Source of the DNA: Parasponia andersonii
Taxonomy: Eukaryota > Streptophyta > Magnoliopsida > Rosales > Cannabaceae
Direction: 5' to 3'
Assembly (NCBI GenBank): GCA_002914805.1
Contig: JXTB01000119.1
Coordinates: 855,060 to 919,059 of the forward strand
Length of the DNA: 64,000 bases
The notes beneath the pieces are model-generated. The model worked only from the letters and a program-made list of their open reading frames with translations. It was not told the origin of the DNA and searched no databases. The position numbers were made by a program, and so were the translations under genes. Below are positions 37,301-48,790 of this stretch, in pieces. Position 1 is the stretch's first letter. Each line of letters starts with the position of its first letter.

Positions 37301-37620
37301 TTCTGTCCGCATCAAATCTACTTCCCCTGCTTCACATTATTCATTATTCATTATTCATTATTCATTATTCAATATGTATAACTTTATAAGCTTATATATT
37401 TAGAAGCGTCACTTCACATTGGCTACCAATAACTTCATTTTTCAACATAGTAGCACCACCTGTTTTTTGGTCCTTAATTTCCAAAACTTGAATGCTTGAT
37501 CATGGCGTGTAGCATTCCTGACTTTCAACCATAATCAGTTAGGCTCAGGCTCACATGTTTTGATAATTTGAGTCATCTATATCAGTACAATATAACTTAT
37601 ATATATATATATATATCATT
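34301..37620. other. Intergenic DNA upstream of BOR1
   Basis: About 3.3 kb with no supportable gene. A seven-base tandem repeat (ATTATTC, about five copies) lies at 37336-37371, and a TA run at 37599-37616. Short open frames here have no recognisable family. The proximal part should hold the BOR1 promoter. Confidence 0.5.
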
Positions 37621-37804
37621 ATGTAACTATTTGTTTTCCTCATCATAAAATGGCAACTTCAATATTTGCTGCAACTTCTCAGGGATGTCATCCATAATTA
37701 AGATTGTGGAAGCTATATTCTTATAAACTACTTTTATGTTCCTTTCTTAGAGGCCAATATATTGAAGAAAGGAACGTACATAGAATTCACAAGCAGAGAA
37801 AACC
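37621..37804 (+). promoter_or_regulatory. BOR1 leader with AUG-UAA and three upstream ORFs
   Basis: Upstream of the BOR1 start codon at 37805 there are four upstream ATGs, each closed by a stop before the main ATG. They are ATGTAA at 37621-37626 (may lie at or before the transcription start, since a TATA-like TA run ends at 37616), a 15-codon uORF at 37650-37697, an overlapping 13-codon uORF at 37685-37726, and a 4-codon uORF at 37736-37750. Boron-dependent translational control by leader uORFs is established for Arabidopsis BOR1. Whether these uORFs act the same way is inference. Confidence 0.55.
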
Positions 37805-40800
37805 ATGGAAGAGACATTCGTACCGCTTCGCGGTATCAAGAATGATCTTAGAGGGAGATTGATGTGCTACAAGCAAGACTGGACTGGTGGCGTTAAAGCA
37901 GGCTTCAGGTAAACACATAAATATTTATGAAGTAAATTAGAAGTAATATTACTACTTGTTTCTATGTTTATGACAACCTTTTTCGTGTGTATCAATTTGT
38001 TATGCAGGATTTTGGCTCCCACCACTTACATATTCTTCGCTTCTGCGATCCCAGTCATTTCATTTGGCGAACAACTGGAGAGAAATACTGGTATTGGACT
38101 GCACCAACTTTGGAAAAACTAAAAGCCTTTTAGATCTGTTTTAGAATATTCTATCTTTAACTAAAAAGGAATGAATTTTGATAACTCTATATAAAAAAGA
38201 AAAGATGGTACTTTTTTAAGCGCTTTCATCTTCTCCTTTTTTTTTTTTTTTTTGTTGCCTTAGTTGAGTGATTTTCTTTACTTTACAAAACAGAAAGTAA
38301 TAAATCTAAAGGAGAAAGAACTAGTTTATTTGGAATATTGTTGAGGAGAACTATGAATGAATTAAGTGAATTAAGTGGGTTTGTTGCAGGTGGAGTTTTG
38401 ACAGCCGTTCAAACCCTGGCATCGACAGCGATATGCGGGATTATACATTCAATTATTGGAGGTCAACCTTTGCTGATTTTGGGAGTGGCAGAGCCTACTG
38501 TGATCATGTATACATTCATGTTTAATTTTGCTAAAGAAAGGCCAGACCTAGGCCCGAAGCTGTTTTTAGCCTGGACTGGATGGTGAGCATAGAATTATTA
38601 ATTTTCTTCTAAATATCTTTTTTCTCCTCTTTTCTTCTTCTTCTTCTTCATGTTTTTTAATGTTTCCTTGTTTTAGGGGAGAAAAAAAAATTAACAATTT
38701 TTTCCGTTGGACTTTAGAGAGAGCTTTTTATATGTTTAATAATTATTTTACTATTGTAGGGTATGTGTGTGGACGGCATTCCTGCTATTCTTGCTGGCTA
38801 TATTGGGAGCTTGTTCCATCATCAATAGGTTCACCCGTGTGGCTGGAGAATTGTTTGGTCTCCTTATAGCCATGCTCTTTATGCAACAAGCTATTAAAGT
38901 AAGAAGTCAATTCAAAAACTTAGCTCTAATTGTATAACGCGAACCTTAACTTCTGTTCAATGCTGGTATATTCTCATGACGAAGTACTTATAAAGACAAT
39001 CAATTAATATTTCATTTTCACTTTTGGTTTTTAGGGAATTGTGGATGAGTTCCGCATACCGCAACGAGAAAATCCAAAGTTAATAGAGTTTATACCTTCA
39101 TGGAGGTTTGCAAATGGCATGTTTGCTTTGGTTCTCTCATTTGGTCTTCTGCTCACTGCACTAAGAAGTCGAAAAGCAAGGTCATGGCGATATGGCTCTG
39201 GTATGAACTCCAAAATAGAGGCCTCATCTTTACATTAAATTGCCTTGCAAAACATGAGATTTTCTTCTTATTTTATTTTTTTTTTTCAATAAATTAAGCT
39301 GGTTGTGCTTTTGGACAGGTTGGGTTCGGAGCCTGATAGCAGACTACGGTGTGCCACTTATGGTTCTAGTGTGGACTGCTATATCATACATACCATCCAG
39401 CAGTGTCCCAAAAGGGATCCCCAGGAGGCTCTTTAGCCCTAATCCATGGTCACCTGGCGCATATGAGAATTGGACTGTCGTTAAGGCATGCTGACTTGAC
39501 CTCTTGTTCTTGACCAATTTCCTCTGTTTTTTTCTAGTGTGTGTATAAAAGGTACTGACGGTTAATTTCAATCCAACTTGACAGGATATGCTTAATGTTC
39601 CAGTCCTCTACATCATTGGAGCATTCGTTCCGGCAACGATGATTGCAGTTTTGTACTACTTTGATCATAGTGTAGCATCCCAACTTGCTCAGCAGAAAGA
39701 GTTCAATTTGAGAAAACCTTCATCTTACCATTATGACTTGCTGCTTTTAGGCTTTTTGGTACACAAACAAAGACCAAAACTCCTCTCTTAATACAACTCA
39801 AATCTTTTTCTATGTCAATTGTTGCAGTTATATTTCTTTACTGTTGTGGTGACAGACATTAATGTGTGGTCTTATTGGAGTTCCTCCATCAAACGGTGTC
39901 ATCCCACAGTCACCAATGCATACCAAGAGTTTGGCTACTCTCAAACACCAGGTACTTCTCTAAGTTAAAATTCAGAACTAGATTCTTCCCTTCTTTTTTG
40001 TTTGGATTACGTATATTTCTGGATCTATGAGTGACAATTTTTTTTTCCCCTTTTGGGCAGTTGCTTCGGAACCGACTTGTTTCTGCAGCACGAAGCAGTA
40101 TGAGAAAAAATGCTAGCTTGGGACAACTTTATGGGAATATGCAAGAAGCTTATCAACAAATGCAGACTCCTCTGATTTATCAAGAGTCCTCATCTCGGGT
40201 ACACTAGCAGATTATGTTTGCTCTATACTTTTATTTTGCTAAATAAGGATTCATTTTCCAAGGTCATATTTGTATAATGATCAGGGACTGAACGATCTAA
40301 AAGAATCGACTATTCAAGCAGCTTCAAGCATGGGAAACATTGACGCCCCAGTAGACGAGACGATTTTCGATGTAGAGAAGGAGATCGATGATCTTTTGCC
40401 AGTTGAAGTGAAAGAACAGCGTGTGAGTAACTTGCTCCAGGCTACAATGGTGGGAGGTTGTGTTGCAGCCATGCCTTTCCTCAAGATGATTCCAACCTCA
40501 GTCCTTTGGGGCTACTTTGCTTTCATGGCCATTGAAAGCTTGCCCGGTAACCAGTTCTGGGAAAGGATCTTACTACTTTTCACCGCTCCAAGCAGAAGAT
40601 TCAAGTAATTAAAATTTCCCTTTTCCCTTACTTTCTGATTAAAAAGTTTTGAGTTTAGATAATTATCATAAATAATTAAGCTACCCTCCTGCAGAGTCCT
40701 TGAGGACTACCACGCCACTTTCGTCGAAACGGTGCCGTTCAAGACGATTGCAATGTTTACAATCTTCCAAACGGTGTATTTGCTGATATGCTTCGGACTC

Positions 40801-41384
40801 ACTTGGGTTCCAATAGCTGGGGTTATGTTCCCATTGATGATCATGCTTTTGGTTCCGGTAAGACAGTACTGCCTGCCCAAGTTCTTCAAAGGGATTCATC
40901 TTCAGGACCTGGATGCAGCCGAGTACGAAGAGGCACCGGCTTTGCCTTTCAACCTCGCTACGGTACATAAACTGGCCTAGTTCTGATCATAGTCTCTACG
41001 TAACCTTTTTAATATTTGTAATTGATAAGTTAGATCCTATGACTAAGTAGTAACATATGAACTCATCGATCGAAACAGGAGGCAGAGATTGGTGCGGGTG
41101 CTTCGTACGCAGGGGACGGTGAAATTTTAGACGAAATTATGACTAGAAGCCGCGGCGAGTTCAGGCACACGAGCAGTCCTAAGCTCTCGAGTTCGACGTC
41201 GACGCCGGCCAATGGGCCGAAAGCATTCGAGAGCCCTCGTCAGTCCTACAGTCCTCGCTTAAGCGAGATAAGAGGAGAGCCAAGCCCACGCGCAGGGGGA
41301 CGAGGCCCTCTGAGTCCAAGGCCATCTAATCTCGGCAAGAGTCCTCTAAGCAGTAGTACCACGCCGAAGCAGCAACCCAGTTAG
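37805..41384 (+). CDS. BOR1: Boron exporter, BOR1/BOR2 type (SLC4-like borate transporter)
   Basis: Twelve exons (37805-37908, 38008-38090, 38390-38582, 38760-38898, 39035-39200, 39319-39485, 39585-39758, 39856-39951, 40061-40198, 40285-40604, 40695-40962, 41079-41384) join in frame to 717 residues, close to Arabidopsis BOR1 (704). It is a polytopic plasma-membrane anion-exchanger-fold protein that exports borate toward the xylem. Family landmarks include [75 protein letters not shown] and [20 protein letters not shown]. Of the three Tyr sorting positions of Arabidopsis BOR1, Tyr398 (YGNM) and Tyr405 (YQQM) are kept but position 373 is His. The high-boron ubiquitination Lys590 corresponds to Lys592. 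Intron 6 has a GC donor (AAG|GCATGC). An Asp usual after ERNT is Gly here. The Ser/Pro-rich C-terminal tail is intact. Confidence 0.97.
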
Positions 41385-42345
41385 TTAAGAGGTTTTAGCT
41401 AGTTAATGGGGGGCTAAAGCATGCAGCTTGCACTATCGATCGTCAATTCACTTTCGTGCTTTGTTTGACTTTGTTGTAAAAAGAAAAAAGTACTTTTGTT
41501 TGTAACAAATTTTAATGGTTTTACCTATGAACCTGTCACTTGTTCTAAGATGAGAGTATTATTTTCCATATAATTAAATCGTAATTGTTAATAGTGTACA
41601 TATGCATTGGTGATCATGTGTATATGCTTGTCAAATTGGGTTACCATAAGATCACATGCGCGGAGTGACAAGTTAGTATATTTTAAGTCAATTACTTTCA
41701 AGCTCATTTTTTTAATTAAAAAAGGAAGCTTCTTTGTACGACATACATGCTTAAAATATATATCAATAGAATATCTAATATTTACTTTGTGATATCTTAT
41801 TGAATATTGATGATCATCACCGCATTAAATCAAAATATGAAAATAATACGTTGTCATACTACGAAATCTCGGCAAATCTTGTCACTGTTTTTCTCTCCAA
41901 AAAAAAAAAATGTTACGCCACCACTCTCATAGATTCCCAACCTGCCCTCCTCCAATTTCTCCCCAAAATTTATAAGAAGTTTGAAATTATAATACTATAT
42001 TGAAAATTGAAGTTTTTTTTAACTTCGAATATATTCTCTTAAAAAATCTGTTTTTATTATTAAAAAAAAAAACGTGATCATATGCCGATTTGCCATGGAC
42101 TATTGGACCTCATATTATACATAGGAAATTTCAGGCTTCAAGTCCTCGTTGGTTTAGCCACAGCCACAGCCACAGTTCATTTCCATATTAAGAAATATGG
42201 ATATTTTGATTTTTGACAAAAAAATTGAATGAATAAAAATATTCTCATTCAATACGGTTCTAACGCCTCAACAATATTTAAGTCAGAGCAACTGAAAAAT
42301 ATGTAAAAATATAAAACGAAGTTATGGCATTTTAGTTGGAGCATT

Positions 42346-42435
42346 GTGAAAATTTTCCAAAATACTTGCTTACTTTTATATGATATTTTTGTGAAAATTT
42401 TCCAAAATAGTTGCTTACTTTTATATGTTATTTAT
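42346..42435. repeat. Tandem duplication of a 45-bp unit
   Basis: GTGAAAATTTTCCAAAATAC followed by TTGCTTACTTTTATATGATA occurs at 42346 and again at 42391 with two substitutions. Confidence 0.9.
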
Positions 42436-43767
42436 ATATACTTTTAAGAGAACGAGAGAGAGAGATAGAGAATAAGGGATTAGTGCCCTATGTCCCCACT
42501 CCACTGCACGTGGATCAGTCACCGCAGTAACGTGTGCCACATTTTGAGTTGTTTTATGATATATACATATAGATGGTTAGTTTCTGGTTTACAGTGTTTC
42601 TCTTTTAGTATATCTAGGTATTTTATCAAAGACAATTAGTGCATGAAACATGGTTGCAATAAACAAAAGGGATATCGGAAACTGGCACAAAAAGCAATAA
42701 GAAGTCAGTACCCCTAGTAATTATATGACTCTAAAGTTTGGTCTTGTTCGTGTCATTTCGTCGATCTATATACGTGAGATTAATTCAGATATAAGAAGAT
42801 CAAATACTGAAGTTGGCGTATGTAAAAGTGAAACAGAATTAAAGAGGGGGTTTGGTAATGTCGTGGGAGAAAACCGAAAAGCAGTAAATGTACTAGTGTC
42901 CAAAAAAAAATCAAAAGTTGCAAAAAAAAGCGATCATTAAAGTGAATCGAGGGAGAGAAAAGTGGTGTTTCTTTCATAGAATTGGCGACGTGGGTCCTAA
43001 TAAGTGGGGTTCATTCATATGTCCCTCGTAGAAAACTTGGTTGTGTCCTCTTTCCAAGTCTCTAATGATTTAAGGATCTTTGTCTTTCTTTATAATTCAG
43101 TGGACAACTCCAAATATAATTGCTCATAAAGCAAAGGCTACTTTACACTGCCCATCACAAGTCACACACCAGAATCTGATGTTTCAAGATAAGATGTGAC
43201 AGATTCGTTGACCACATTTACTGTTTTAGGCGAATGAAGCTTTTACTACTTTATTTCCAGCTGTTGCATGCTCGTATGCCAAATCGTGCAGTTTGCTCCC
43301 TGTTATACTACGTAAGAATTAGTATTTCTACAAGAGAACAAGAAAGAGGAAAAAGACAAACAAAACCAAAATCATTTTATAACACAAAACACATGTTGAA
43401 AAATTAAAAAATAACTTCACTAATGTGGTATTAATATTATATGGTTGATTAGTGTTTAACCATCAATTGCCAACCCGATAAACAATATCATTAGAACTTG
43501 GAAATTTAGAAATAAAGCATTATGATTAAGAGAATGAATGTATATTTTTCTAATATATACAGGAAGCTAGTATATATTTGTGCTATTAAATTGGACACTC
43601 TTCGTGTTAGGAACCAAAATAGCATTGATGGCATTCAGTCCGTATCTTAATCCTTAGCCTAATATAGGTGAACGTTTAGGACTGCCTTTCTTTAAGTTTG
43701 CTTGATTGTAGATGTAGTTGCTTTCGTCTTCTTTCAATAAGGTGTTTTTTCATCCCTCTGGAGGCGC

Positions 43768-43768
<1 letters not shown>

Positions 43769-43812
<44 letters not shown>
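43769..43812. repeat. (AAT)n microsatellite
   Basis: About 14 copies of a trinucleotide ATA/AAT on the plus strand. Confidence 0.95.
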
Positions 43813-45151
43813 GTATAACATGTTTAGTACTTTGCTAAAAATAAAAATGCCATTTTTCTGCTTACATGTTTGGAGATACTTTACTTCAGAGAAATGAAAT
43901 GTCTGGCTTGAATGATTAAGTCATGCCTCAATAAAGCTGTGATATTGACGTAAAAACATGCGGATCAGTTTACACTAATTTATAAGGCTGAGAAGGGATT
44001 GATGTAATTTATGGAGACAGATTATAATTATACTAGAGCTGCTAGCAATATATTTTGAAGGCTCTAGAGAAAGTGGACGGAAATCATTGCTCATTGATCA
44101 CTATCAAATAATAAAAGCATCAAATAATAGAACTATATGTGGTAATGGAATAATTACTATGATCGCCATTATTTGAAATTGAAATAAAGGCTAAAACTTC
44201 ATTCATTGCACCAAATTATTAAGAACAGATACAAGAAAGATAAAGACTCTCCAACCACTATAAATGGCTATAGTATATAGGACAAGAGAAGAAAAGGAAA
44301 ACTAGCCAAACTAGCAGGGACACCTTAATTAACAGGTAGAGCACCTTATATTTTTGCTATATATGTGATCCAGTCAAGCACGACATTATGAAAGAAGTTC
44401 AAAAGAAACTGTATGTCTTATTTTTTCTTCTAATCCCTTCACACAAAACCAAACCAGTTAATTATTAGAAACACGAGAAACAACACACTGACAAAATTTC
44501 TATTTAGGTTAAAAAAAAAGGGGGTAGTATAACAACACCAAAGTGAACAGTTGAGGTCTGAATTAATCTTATCTTGTCACCTTTATTTCACTGTTGTTCT
44601 TAATGTATTGGAAATAATTAATCAATGAACAAAAAAATTCGTGAATACTTGTCCTCGGCAAGATGATCGTGTTCCCATTAAAATGGTCCGATCCAATGAG
44701 TTGATTTCATTTATCTTTATCTCCCATGATAATTATGGGTTATGGGCATCTCTTGTATTTTTAGGTTATTTTAACTAAAAGTTTTGAAAAGCTTATAGAT
44801 TCTCTCTTGATCCTCATACTTAATAACCTGTTTTCATTTATACTTCATCTTCATCAAAGTTTCCATTAATATACTAATATACTTCATCGACCCCTCCCCT
44901 TGTATTTTCTAAATTAAGAGAAGGTCTAGAATAAATTATAGGCGCGCTGGTAATATTCATGATGAGGAGAAATTAGAAAAGCATGAAACCCGAAAATGGC
45001 CAATTAAAACTCTTGCGCTACCACAACCTTACGTTGAGGACCTAAAATAGTAAAAGCAATTCACTTATGCAGAGCGCTGAATTGGCGCTCTCACAAAGAC
45101 TATGCGAAACGCCATCATTGCAATCGGAAACAAGTAGAGACCTTTACATAG

Positions 45152-45153
<2 letters not shown>

Positions 45154-45189
<36 letters not shown>
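45154..45189. repeat. (TA)n microsatellite
   Basis: About 18 uninterrupted TA dinucleotides. Confidence 0.95.
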
Positions 45190-45191
<2 letters not shown>

Positions 45192-45597
45192 CAATTCCAG
45201 TCGGTGGTGAATAAGTGGGATACACTTTTTACTTCGAATTTTGTGATGGAGAATTGAACAGGACAATAACAGTCAAAAATCCCAATCAAAGTTTTCTTAT
45301 GAGAACGGACAGCCAGCAGCAAGAGATTACTTCGGCATAAAATAATAACATATCACATTAAAATAAAGGGTTTATCAAAGCCTGATTCTTTTTTTTTGAC
45401 TTAATTTGATGACTAGCTATCTACTCCATCTCTTTAGTTAATTCCCTTTCTTTGGTTACTGCCATTGTTTACTTCGAACAAACGAAATGCGCGGCATTTT
45501 ATGGTGCTCATGGCAATTTGCAATTTGATGCGACAGTTTTTGATGTGATAGTTTATTTTAATTCCCATAAAATTTAGTTTATTAATTATAATTATTC

Positions 45598-45694
45598 ATT
45601 AACAAACTATCAATTACTGACTTATGTAATGTTAGATATTATTAACAAACTATCAATTACTGTCTTATGTAATGTTATGTAATGTTAGATACTA
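45598..45694. repeat. Tandem duplication of a 43-bp unit
   Basis: ATTAACAAACTATCAATTAC then TG(A/T)CTTATGTAATGTT is repeated at 45598 and 45641; the second unit has an internal 10-bp repeat of ATGTAATGTT. AAACTATCA also has an inverted partner (TGATAGTTT) at 45547. Confidence 0.85.
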
Positions 45695-46276
45695 TTAGTA
45701 TATCTTTGATCAATAAAAATAAATAAATTATAAGACACTAATAGTATCTAATGTTGTAATAGTATATCAATTTTTTAGAGCGATATAATTGTATGACCAA
45801 TTTAAGGCCTAAAAATTTGTATATGTCTAAGCCCAAAGTATTATAATGGTATATCCAACCTAAACAACTGTTGTAATTTTATTCTAAACTACTCTTTTTT
45901 TGTCTAACTCAGTCACGAACCCCTCTCTCTTTTTGTAACGAAATCAAAACCCACTTCTCCATTACTCTACAACCCGATTTCCTCTTTTCAAATTTTCTCG
46001 CTCTTTCTACTAAAATCTAAACCATTTTCTTCTATTTCTTCGCTCATTTTTTCATCAAAGTTCGAAGCTCCATTATTGAGTGTTGTCCACTCATCTCTGA
46101 CGCCGACATCGTTCCTTACTTGGCTGATACCCTCTTCTCCACCTCTGACATCACTTAGGAAGACCATGCGGCTACCATCCTCAACTCTCAATCACTTGCG
46201 CCATTCCCTCATATTTGTTTGGTGATAACCTTGGTTCTATTATTTTTGTTATTATATATATATGTATATATATATA

Positions 46277-46491
46277 GGTTGTCAATTTAGTAGATATTTT
46301 TTTTAACTGTTAGATCATTATCTAAAGGTGATCCAACGATAATAATAAGGTACATAAAAAGACGTGTATTATTAATATTATTTCTCTTTCTTACTTTTTA
46401 CTATAAAAAAATATATATGATAAATTTTTATTGGTCAAATAAAATAATACCTATGTATAGGTAAAAAAATATACCTACTGAATCGGTGCCC
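46277..46491 (-). mobile_element. MITE copy 1 in TA-rich DNA
   Basis: Read on the minus strand it starts GGGCACCGATTCAGTAG and ends TTGACAACC. It matches copy 3 over its whole length, including ACCTATRCATAG, CAATAAAAATTTA, GTAAAAAGTAAGA, ACACGTCTT and TCGTTGGATCA. Ends are imperfect inverted repeats. It is flanked by TATATA on both sides and has no coding capacity. Confidence 0.8.
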
Positions 46492-47594
46492 ATATATATA
46501 TAATCGTCAATAATTTCTATTTCGTATATGAATTTAAGGATTGGTACATCAATTTTAGGATTCATATGTGGTTTTAATTGTCGTGTATATATATATGTAT
46601 ATTAGTGTGTCTGTTTCGGATTACATGCCTATAAAATTATCAAAATATATAATATTAATCATGGTTGTTTGATTTCTCTTTGGTATATGAAATTAAGATA
46701 TGGAATATATTTTGTTTTGAATTTGGTATATGAAAAAAAAAGGTACATTTAGATATCATTTATCATATTTCATATATATATATATATCAGTTATTCTGTA
46801 CATATAAGTCGCATTCCCCTATTTGGTATATGAATTTGTCTAAATAGTTAGTGTTTATTGGATTTGTGTGTTATATAATGCATATGTTTTGATTTTGGAT
46901 AATTATCGGATAATTTAGGATTTGTTTCGTTAAAAGAACACTAATTCTTTAAATTTTGATTCATATATTTGTGTTCATCGATATTAGGGTTTGTACATAA
47001 TAACTTTTTATCTATAGCTCTTAGATATTTTTTTCTTTTTTCTTTCAAAGTTTGGTTCATATATTATCATAATTAGAAATTATATTTGAGTTTTGGTTCA
47101 TGCTTGAGTTTGAATTTGATATTTTAGATTTATTTGATTCTAGGTTCAAATTTTAGATCCATAGAGTTTTTGATTTTGATCATAGGTAATATGGGTGAAT
47201 GGTTGATAGATTTATTAGTTTGTTTATAGGTAAATTAGGTGAATGGTTCATTGATTTCTGTTCCTGGTTCATGATCTAACTTTTCTGTATAATGTATAGA
47301 GGTGTGTGTGTGTTTGAGAGTATATGCATGTAAAATTATAAAGTATTTTTAATATTTTTTTGGTACATGGTTCATGGTTTATATTAGAAATAATTAAAAA
47401 AGCTTTTACTATTGCTTTTTGGCTTATCTTAGTTATTGTTCTTTGTTTCATTTTTAGTCGACGATAGTTCTGATATTATTTTGCTTTATTTATATATGTT
47501 GTTTAATTTGTTATATTCATGCAACTATCTTTCCATATATGAACTAGATTTTAAGTTCCATACATGGTTCATAAACTGCCTTAAAGACTCTTAC

Positions 47595-47648
47595 CTTGCA
47601 CACACACACATACACACACACATATATATATATATATGTAAATATATA
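47595..47648. repeat. (CA)n/(TA)n compound microsatellite
   Basis: CACACACACATACACACACACATATATATATATATAT-type sequence directly left of MITE copy 2. Confidence 0.8.
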
Positions 47649-47649
47649 A

Positions 47650-47850
47650 GTTGCCAAGCTAGTAGGTTTTTTTTTAACTTATGTGTAAGTATTTTTTTTA
47701 GCCATTAGATTATCATCTGAAAAGACACACATCGTTAATGTTATTTCTATCTCTTACTTTTTACTATAAAAAAATGTGCATAATAAATTTTCATTAGCCA
47801 AATTGATACCTATGCATAGGTAAATAAATATACCTACTAGATTGGTGCTC
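47650..47850 (-). mobile_element. MITE copy 2 in TA-rich DNA
   Basis: Same family and same orientation as copy 1. On the minus strand it begins GAGCACCAATCTAGTAGG, contains ACCTATGCATAGGTATCAA and GTAAAAAGTAAGAG, and ends CTTGGCAA. Part of the distal third present in copies 1 and 3 is missing. A TA microsatellite of about 26 bases follows immediately (47851-47876). Confidence 0.78.
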
Positions 47851-48546
47851 ATATATATATATATATATATATATATTAGTACATGACTTTTAATGCTTGG
47901 TATATGACTTATAAACTTAGTTTGACACTTCAGTTTGATACATGTTAATTTGAACATAGTATATAGTTTCTAATGTCTGGTACATGACTTGTAAAATCTG
48001 ACAGTTTCTCTCGTGAAAACAGGACTGACTACATGATATTTGTAATTAAAAGAACAGAGGCATTAATGATAAATATTGACATAAATAAAGTAACACAAGA
48101 TAAAATGGCATTCTTTTTGCTAAAGATTGTCGTAGAACTTTATCATTAGGTCGATAACAAGACAAAAACATTATATACAAGTGATACGGAAATACAAATA
48201 TGAAAGTGATATGAAAAGTATGATCTTGTTTTGATTAGGAAAAACAGTATGATATTTTGGTTTTTTGATTTAATAAGGATTATTGTACTAAATACTTTAA
48301 ATTTTTAACGTATTGAATATTAGAAAATTTCCTCCTTAATTTATATATTTTGTGTAATATAATTTAATATAAATCTAAATTGTTACTTGCTTGCTTCTTC
48401 CTATTCTACTTCTTCCTATTCACTTTGTGAGGTACGCTTGAGTAATCTAAACTATTTATAAATGATAATATTTTTTCTTCATAAATCTTAAGAATTGAAA
48501 CTCATTATATATGCTCAAATGTTGTAATATATATATATATATATAT

Positions 48547-48779
48547 GGGCACCAATCCAGTAGATATTTTTTTTTACCTATGCATAGATATCAATTTGAC
48601 CAATAAAAATTTAGCATGCACATTTTTTATTGTAAAAAGTAAGAGAGAAAGAGCATTAATGATACACGTCTTCTCATATATTTTATTATAGTCGTTGGAT
48701 CATCATTAGATGATGATTCAACGGTCAAAAAAATATCTACCCATAGGTAAAAAAAAAATATCTATTGGATTGGTAACCT
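48547..48779 (+). mobile_element. MITE copy 3 in TA-rich DNA
   Basis: Longest copy (about 233 bp), in the opposite orientation to copies 1 and 2. It begins GGGCACCAATCCAGTAGATA and ends in the inverted counterpart TATCTATTGGATTGGTAACC. Internal words are shared with the other copies. It is flanked by TA runs (48528-48546 on the left and 48780-48790 on the right). Confidence 0.85.
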
Positions 48780-48790
48780 ATATATATATA

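Larger units (their letters stand above)
41385..45597. other. Intergenic DNA downstream of BOR1 with simple repeats
   Basis: No gene is supported over about 4.2 kb. It contains a 45-bp tandem duplication (42346-42435), an (AAT)n microsatellite (43769-43812) and a (TA)n microsatellite (45154-45189), listed separately. Short open frames on both strands lack family features. Confidence 0.5.
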
